Assembly (NCBI GenBank): GCA_900552675.1
Contig: USAI01000017.1
Span: 1-34,725 of the forward strand
Length of the DNA stretch: 34,725 nt
DNA from: an uncultured Prevotella sp.
GTDB taxonomy: Bacteria > Bacteroidota > Bacteroidia > Bacteroidales > Bacteroidaceae
Direction: 5' to 3'
The notes under the pieces are model-generated. The model had not been told where the DNA came from. It saw only the letters and a list, made by a program, of their open reading frames with translations, and made no database searches. The translations under genes and the position numbers were made by a program. This document shows, piece after piece, positions 31,982-34,725 of the stretch; positions within the stretch are counted from its first letter, which is position 1; each line of letters starts with the position of its first letter.

Positions 31982-32722
31982 TTATTTCAAGAAACCTTGG
32001 CGGCGCAAGGCTTTTAGCATGCCTTCTGACATGGCTTCGTTATCGCGGCGTGTGTATCGGCAGTCGGTAAACACCTGAGCCAGCGTTTCTTTGTGGTTGA
32101 TGGCCACAAAGTGTTGGTTTTCTTCAATCTGCTCTTTGTAGGCGTAGGCACGGTCGATGGCGTGGGTGTCGTAGTCGTGGTATACGTCGGTGTGCAAGAT
32201 GCTGGATAGTGGCAAGCGGTCAGATAGGGGAGGCTGCTCGTCGGGCCATCCTAAGGTGATGGTGGCCACGGGAAACACCAGTTGTGGCAGATGCAGCACG
32301 TCGATAATAGCGTCGGGCATATAGACAGTGGTGCCTAAGAAGCAGCATCCCAAGCCTTTCTCTTCGGCCAGATTGCAAAACGTTTGGCAGAACAGCAGTG
32401 CATCGGTAGCAGCGTTCATGAACGACAGAAAATTGTCGTAGCCGGGGTCGGCCTGTCGTTGCTCGGCCCACAGTGTGGTGCGTCGAAAGTCGGCGCAAAA
32501 GGTAAGCACCACAGGGGCATCGGTTACCATGGGTTGGTTAAAGTGTGCAGGTGCCAGCTGCTCCTTTATTTCGCTGTTGCGTGTGGCTACCACGCTGTAT
32601 AGCTGCAGGTTGCCCATGGTTTGTGTGCGCTCGGCCTCTTCCAGCAGTTGTTTCAGAAGGGCGTTGTCTACGTCGCGCTTCTGATATTTTCTGATGCTTC
32701 GTCTTGTCTTTATCGTTTCCAT
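31982..32722 (-). CDS. Nitroreductase-family flavoprotein (NfsA-like)
   Basis: The 246-residue protein has the FMN-binding start KTRRSIRKYQ (5-14) and ERTQTMGNLQLYSVV, which binds the flavin phosphate in this family. It also has FMNAATDALLFCQTFCNLAEEKGLGCCFLG with VFPVATITLGWPDE further on. The layout fits NADPH-dependent nitro/flavin reductases of the NfsA/FRP type, cytoplasmic homodimers that reduce nitroaromatics or quinones. It follows the TPM-domain gene by 66 bp and may share its transcript, although a weak -7-like TAGGATTG lies just upstream at 32752-32759. The physiological substrate is unknown. Confidence 0.92.
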   Translation of the reverse strand: METIKTRRSIRKYQKRDVDNALLKQLLEEAERTQTMGNLQLYSVVATRNSEIKEQLAPAHFNQPMVTDAPVVLTFCADFRRTTLWAEQRQADPGYDNFLSFMNAATDALLFCQTFCNLAEEKGLGCCFLGTTVYMPDAIIDVLHLPQLVFPVATITLGWPDEQPPLSDRLPLSSILHTDVYHDYDTHAIDRAYAYKEQIEENQHFVAINHKETLAQVFTDCRYTRRDNEAMSEGMLKALRRQGFLK

Positions 32723-32788
32723 ATCGTTCCTTTTTACTTTATATATATTTGCAATCCTAAAAACATTACGGTCTTACAACATAGCGTG

Positions 32789-33778
32789 TTACCAGCCCGA
32801 GGTTGATCCACCGCCACCCGTCGAACCTCCACCGAAGCTGCCTCCTGTAGAACCTCCCGACGAGCCTCGCATGGCCATGCGTGCTATAGAGGCGGCTGCC
32901 AGCGCAGCGTTCAGCTTGTCATCGTCGTTATCGTCGGTGTCGTGTGTTATCTGGTGCCCGCAGTTTTGGCACACATAGGTGGTGCGTATGATGCGTTTTA
33001 CGCGTCCGTGCCCCAACGCTATCTTCAGCCTTTGCGTGCTTACCGTCTTCATGGCATGCTTTTTACATTTAGGGCATTTCTTGTCGCGGCAAGCCAGCAC
33101 GATGACGAGAATGATGATGATAAACACCATGCTGATGGCAATAACGTCGAAGGTGGTTAGCTCTTCGTCGTTGCCGTTAGCGTTAGTGGCGCCATACTGG
33201 TCGGCGGCCACCTCACCCTTCAGTATTGCTACCGTTGCGTGCACGCCCTTCACCATGCCTTCGTCCCATTTTCCTTCTTTAAAGGCGGGCACCATTTCGT
33301 TCATCTGTATGCGTTTTGATAGCGCATCGGTCAGGGTGCCTTCAAGGCCGTAGCCTGTGGTGAAGCGCACCTTGTGCTGATCCATGACAAAGAGCACCAG
33401 CAAGCCATTGTTCTCTTTCTTCTTGCCAATGCCCCATTTACGAAACAGGTTGTGGGCAAAGTCGAAGATGTCGTCGTTGCCTATCGAGGGCAGCATCACA
33501 ACAGCCACCTCAATGCCCGAGCCCTTTTCCAGTTGCCCCAACATCAGGTTGATGCTGTCGCGCGCAGCCGTAGAGAGGATGGCCGACGGGTCGGTAACAT
33601 ATTGTCGAGCATCTTTCAGGTGTATGTTGGGCACCTCATCTATCGTCATTGCGCTTAGCGGCCCCGATAGCAGCACCATGCAAGCCATGATGAGCAGGCT
33701 ACGCAGCCATGGGGCTTTTAAGCGATAGCGCGGTTTATGCCGAGCACCTGAAGTGTTCATTGCAGTTTTGTCTTGCAT
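32789..33778 (-). CDS. TPM-domain (YgcG-type) membrane protein with zinc ribbon and Gly-Ser-rich tail
   Basis: The 329-residue protein has an N-terminal hydrophobic leader (about 24-43). A TPM domain follows at about 55-190 (YVTDPSAILS, then NGLLVLFVMDQHKVRFTTGYGLEG). A membrane segment lies at about 212-230. After it, two CxxC pairs (Cys235/Cys238 and Cys270/Cys273) form a likely zinc ribbon on the cytoplasmic side. The end is rich in Gly and Ser. The domain, named for a phosphatase fold, occurs in YgcG and in a photosystem II repair factor of plants. It is paired with lemA across Bacteroidota. Here it begins 11 bp after lemA, so the two are certainly co-transcribed. A second start at Met7 is possible. 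The function is not established. Confidence 0.93.
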   Translation of the reverse strand: MQDKTAMNTSGARHKPRYRLKAPWLRSLLIMACMVLLSGPLSAMTIDEVPNIHLKDARQYVTDPSAILSTAARDSINLMLGQLEKGSGIEVAVVMLPSIGNDDIFDFAHNLFRKWGIGKKKENNGLLVLFVMDQHKVRFTTGYGLEGTLTDALSKRIQMNEMVPAFKEGKWDEGMVKGVHATVAILKGEVAADQYGATNANGNDEELTTFDVIAISMVFIIIILVIVLACRDKKCPKCKKHAMKTVSTQRLKIALGHGRVKRIIRTTYVCQNCGHQITHDTDDNDDDKLNAALAAASIARMAMRGSSGGSTGGSFGGGSTGGGGSTSGW

Positions 33779-33789
33779 TATGTGTTAAC

Positions 33790-34383
33790 TTAAAACTCAA
33801 CCTTTGGTGCTTTCTCAGCTCCAGCCTCGGCCTCAAAATAGTTGTGTTTCTCAAAGCCACCTATTGAGGCGATGATGTTCTTAGGAAACTTACGTATCAC
33901 GGTGTTATACTCTTTAGCAGCAGCGTTGAAGTCGCGACGAGCCACCGTGATGCGGTTCTCGGTGCCCTCCAGCTGGCTTTGCAGTTCCATAAAGTTTTCG
34001 TTGGCCTTCAGTTGGGGGTAGTTTTCAGTTATGGCCAGCAGTTTGCCCAGTGCAGTGGTTACGTCGCCCTGTGCCTTTTGGTAGGCAGCCAGCTGTTCGG
34101 GTGTGCAGTTGGCGGGGTCAATTTTCACCTGTGTGGCCTGCGAGCGTGCCTGCATAACGGCCTCCAGCGTGCTCTTTTCGTGTGCGGCATAGCCCTTTAC
34201 GGTGCTCACCAAGTTAGGTATGAGGTCGGTTCTGCGCTGATATTGTGCTTCAACATTTGCCCATTGGTTATTTACGTTCTCGTCCATTTCAACGATGCCG
34301 TTGTATCCGCTTACGCCCCACAGCACGAGCAGTAGCGCTACGGCTGCGATGATAATTGCTGTCAAATTTTTTGGTTTGTTCAT
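33790..34383 (-). CDS. lemA: LemA family protein
   Basis: The 197-residue protein has a single N-terminal membrane segment (about 8-24) followed by the LemA signature YNGIVEMDENVNNQWANVEAQYQRRTDLIPNLV. The rest is helical with the pattern VKGYAAHEKSTLEAVMQAR. The fold is a helical bundle exposed to one side of the membrane. LemA proteins are widespread and poorly understood, though often next to a TPM-domain gene, as here. It is the first gene of a two- or three-gene operon, with a -7 element TATATTTG 46 bp upstream. Confidence 0.96.
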   Translation of the reverse strand: MNKPKNLTAIIIAAVALLLVLWGVSGYNGIVEMDENVNNQWANVEAQYQRRTDLIPNLVSTVKGYAAHEKSTLEAVMQARSQATQVKIDPANCTPEQLAAYQKAQGDVTTALGKLLAITENYPQLKANENFMELQSQLEGTENRITVARRDFNAAAKEYNTVIRKFPKNIIASIGGFEKHNYFEAEAGAEKAPKVEF

Positions 34384-34428
34384 TTTTGCTTTCTTAATTT
34401 GTGGTTATTCGTTTTTGTTTATAAGACG

Positions 34429-34436
34429 CAAATATA
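34429..34436 (-). promoter_or_regulatory. -7 promoter element of the lemA operon
   Basis: TATATTTG on the minus strand matches TAnnTTTG exactly and would give a leader of about 40 nt. The -33 region is not conserved. Confidence 0.5.
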
Positions 34437-34594
34437 TGAAATAAGCTACACATGGCATAACATTTTTTCTTTTTTTAAAGATTATTCTGCCCCAAAGCCA
34501 TCTTGTTTTTGCTTTGCTTAACCTATAGTCATAGAAACGCGGCGCCCCCTACATTAACGTAGAGGTGCAAGACTAATCAAGCAGGGGATATCAT
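34437..34594. other. Intergenic region without a recognisable gene
   Basis: This stretch lies between the lemA promoter and the repeat pair. I see no coding potential. A GC-rich imperfect hairpin at 34542-34568 (centred on CTAC...GTAG, with mismatches below) is the only structure, and it may belong to the repeat element next to it. Confidence 0.4.
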
Positions 34595-34627
34595 AGTAGG
34601 ACGGTGGCCTCCGTGCCCCGTCCTCCA
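34595..34627 (-). repeat. Dispersed REP-like palindromic repeat, copy B (inverted)
   Basis: This is the 33-bp core of copies A and C in the opposite orientation. Its arms are AGGACGG at 34598-34604 and CCGTCCT at 34618-34624. With copy C it forms a head-to-head pair separated by 42 bp, which could fold into a large stem-loop. Confidence 0.8.
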
Positions 34628-34662
34628 TGAGATAACTATTTCGCTTCATCAGTATTATCAGT

Positions 34663-34707
34663 TGGGTGCTGGAGGACGGGGCACGGAGACCACCGTCCTA
34701 CTTTAAG
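34663..34707 (+). repeat. Dispersed REP-like palindromic repeat, copy C
   Basis: All 45 positions align with copy A at 3601-3645, with three G-to-A differences. The arms AGGACGG (34673-34679) and CCGTCCT (34693-34699) are intact. With copy B at 34595-34627 it forms an inverted pair, similar to the composite elements built from REP sequences in other bacteria. Confidence 0.8.
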
Positions 34708-34725
34708 ATACCCAGACTCCTTTTT

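Noticed and set aside
34595..34707. Insertion sequence with terminal inverted repeats
   Set aside because: Only 42 bp lie between the inverted copies, there is no transposase, and a further copy occurs singly at 3601.

Overview
The window looks like a chromosomal segment of a Bacteroidota species, most likely a Prevotella-type bacterium. The evidence is indirect but consistent: several start sites have the Bacteroidota -7 promoter element TAnnTTTG, Shine-Dalgarno sequences are mostly absent, and there is a hybrid two-component regulator of the polysaccharide-utilisation type. Two secreted proteins also end in tails resembling type IX secretion (T9SS) sorting signals. No tRNA, rRNA, CRISPR array, transposase or phage gene was found.

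Layout. (1) 1-638, minus strand: the 5' part of a RecD/Pif1-type helicase, cut by the window edge. (2) 639-1388: a gene-free stretch with two different tandem-repeat blocks, ending in the promoter of a purine permease (1389-2690). (3) 2974-3408: a small heat-shock protein, followed by a probable bidirectional terminator and one copy of a dispersed palindromic repeat. (4) 3706-17773, all minus strand: an eleven-gene surface-polysaccharide operon. Read in transcription order it encodes a phosphoglycosyl transferase, an outer-membrane export protein with six SLBB domains, a secreted CotH-type kinase, a Wzz chain-length regulator, a Wzz-Wzy fusion, a Wzx-type flippase, three family-2 glycosyltransferases, a WecA-type transferase and a PH-domain membrane protein. 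(5) 17857-18648 tcdA, and 18811-19644 a further glycosyltransferase. (6) 19702-25851, minus strand: a GH92 alpha-mannosidase followed by a hybrid two-component regulator, apparently one operon. (7) 26140-29653, plus strand: a decayed GH92 remnant, an ECF sigma factor, an SGNH hydrolase and an esterase. A DUF5005-like surface protein follows at 29787-31862. (8) 31982-34383, minus strand: nitroreductase, TPM-domain protein and LemA. (9) 34384-34725: an inverted pair of the same palindromic repeat seen at 3601.

How the parts fit. The operon at 3.7-17.8 kb holds nearly every step of a Wzx/Wzy-dependent pathway: two candidate initiating transferases, glycosyltransferases, a flippase, a polymerase, chain-length control and outer-membrane export. 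Its unusual parts are the polymerase joined in one polypeptide to a second Wzz-like co-polymerase, and an exported kinase-fold protein with a T9SS-like tail encoded between the export and chain-length genes. The 19.7-31.9 kb region is a glycan-degradation cluster (mannosidase, esterase, SGNH hydrolase, regulator and sigma factor) with no SusC/SusD pair inside the window.

Start codons. Several open frames extend upstream through TTG or GTG codons. I moved the starts of the glycosyltransferase at 8242, the export protein at 17075, the glycosyltransferase at 18811, the sigma factor at 26578 and the SGNH hydrolase at 27359 to internal ATGs, where the family domain or signal peptide begins.
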